Shown in pieces: positions 63,538-64,000 of a stretch of DNA of 64,000 nucleotides. The first letter of the stretch is position 1, and the number at the start of each line of letters is the position of its first letter. The translations under genes were made by a program, and so were the position numbers. This DNA comes from an uncultured Saprospiraceae bacterium (GTDB lineage: Bacteria; Bacteroidota; Bacteroidia; Chitinophagales; Saprospiraceae): the NCBI GenBank assembly GCA_937950315.1, contig CALFDU010000004.1, forward strand, positions 1 to 64,000, given 5' to 3'. The notes beneath the pieces are model-generated. The model saw nothing but the letters and a program-made list of their open reading frames with translations. It did not search any database and was not told the DNA's origin.

Positions 63538-64000
63538 ATGAAGCACCTTTCTATCATTATTGTCAATTACAATGTTCAACATTTTCTTGATCAGTGCATA
63601 CAGTCTATTTACAACAGTAAGCACGATTTGGCAATTGAGATATTGGTTGTCGACAATAACTCCGTTGATGCTTCTAATCAAATGGTTAAGGAAAAATATC
63701 CCGATGTTGTCCTCATAGAAAATGAAAATAATCCAGGTTTTGCGGTTGCCAATAACCAAGCCATTGAGATCGCTCAAGGCAAATATGTTCTTCTACTTAA
63801 TCCCGATACACTGCTGAGTGAAGAAACACTTCAAAAATGTTTTGACGCGATGGAATCTAATGCCGAGATAGGAGCGTTGGGAGTGAAAATGTTGGATGGT
63901 AAAGGAAATTTTTTGCCTGAATCCAAAAGAGGATTTCCTGGATTTTGGACCGCCTTTTATAAGATGTCTGGATTGTCTTCTTTATTTAATAAAAGTGCCA
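63538..64000 (+). CDS. Family 2 glycosyltransferase, cut by right edge
   Basis: The first 154 residues of a GT-A glycosyltransferase are present, with no stop before the window ends. The N-terminus MKHLSIIIVNYNVQHFLDQC is the nucleotide-sugar-binding start, followed by IEILVVDNNSVDASNQMVKE and NPGFAVANNQAIEIAQGKYV. The DxD-type donor site is LLLNPDTLL. The later segment MLDGKGNFLPESKRGFPGFW is typical of the rhamnosyltransferase-like group (WbbL-like). Such enzymes build surface polysaccharide or lipid-linked sugars. The ATG at 63538 is 7 bp after the recR stop, so the two genes are likely co-transcribed. Confidence 0.93.
   Translation, partial: MKHLSIIIVNYNVQHFLDQCIQSIYNSKHDLAIEILVVDNNSVDASNQMVKEKYPDVVLIENENNPGFAVANNQAIEIAQGKYVLLLNPDTLLSEETLQKCFDAMESNAEIGALGVKMLDGKGNFLPESKRGFPGFWTAFYKMSGLSSLFNKSA

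Overview
The window comes from an AT-rich, probably aerobic and surface-associated member of the Bacteroidota. The evidence is a type IX secretion (T9SS) and gliding locus (PorV, PorU, a PorP/SprF-type protein, GldJ), at least six other proteins ending in T9SS sorting domains, TAnnTTTG-type promoter boxes, frequent TTG starts and few Shine-Dalgarno sites. A CrtZ-type carotenoid hydroxylase and fumarylacetoacetase fit an aerobic, pigmented lifestyle. The giant multi-repeat secreted proteins and SprB-like modules suggest the Saprospiria or a neighbouring class, but this placement is tentative.

Layout. 1-2921 (-) is the N-terminal part of a large secreted DUF11-type protein cut by the window edge. 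3263-6637 holds a DUF5916 outer-membrane-type protein and a methyltransferase. 6834-9205 is a tightly overlapping ECF sigma / membrane anti-sigma / DUF4097-like operon. 9742-19134 encodes a 3130-residue secreted protein built from two different exact-period repeat arrays. 19381-22631 holds a DUF4272 protein and a minus-strand operon with fumarylacetoacetase and a flavin reductase-like protein. 22705-25830 is a cobalamin-riboswitch-controlled unit: a BtuB-like TonB receptor and a T9SS-exported DUF4465 protein. 25872-27399 holds an HMA-MauE membrane protein and a HemD-like protein. 27625-30693 is an LRR-like/MopE-repeat cell-surface protein. 30711-32926 pairs a homologue of tRNA-queuosine mannosyltransferase with a GT4 glycosyltransferase. 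32930-35634 (-) carries an alpha/beta hydrolase, a CNNM/CorC-type protein and LptC.

35685-36502 is the most unusual structure: a small GxxExxY protein with a PD-(D/E)xK-like motif, placed between inverted arrays of about 42-bp repeats. It is followed by a HipA-like kinase/DUF3037 pair (36520-37663). 37664-45004 holds an outer-membrane-type hypothetical, a second type B T9SS cargo protein, RsmI, CrtZ and an NtrY-like histidine kinase. RNase P RNA lies at 45082-45448. 45513-55187 is the T9SS/gliding region with murF and a ureohydrolase-like protein that lacks the metal-site motifs. 55551-61470 holds an OmpA-family protein and two tandem paralogous T9SS cargo proteins. 61545-64000 ends with the pyruvate dehydrogenase E2, RecR and a truncated family 2 glycosyltransferase.

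How the parts connect: T9SS machinery and many of its likely substrates lie in one stretch, with PorU/PorV expected to process and anchor the CTD proteins. The riboswitch unit appears to couple B12 sensing to outer-membrane uptake and to a secreted putative B12-binding partner. No tRNA, CRISPR array, prophage or insertion-sequence transposase was seen.
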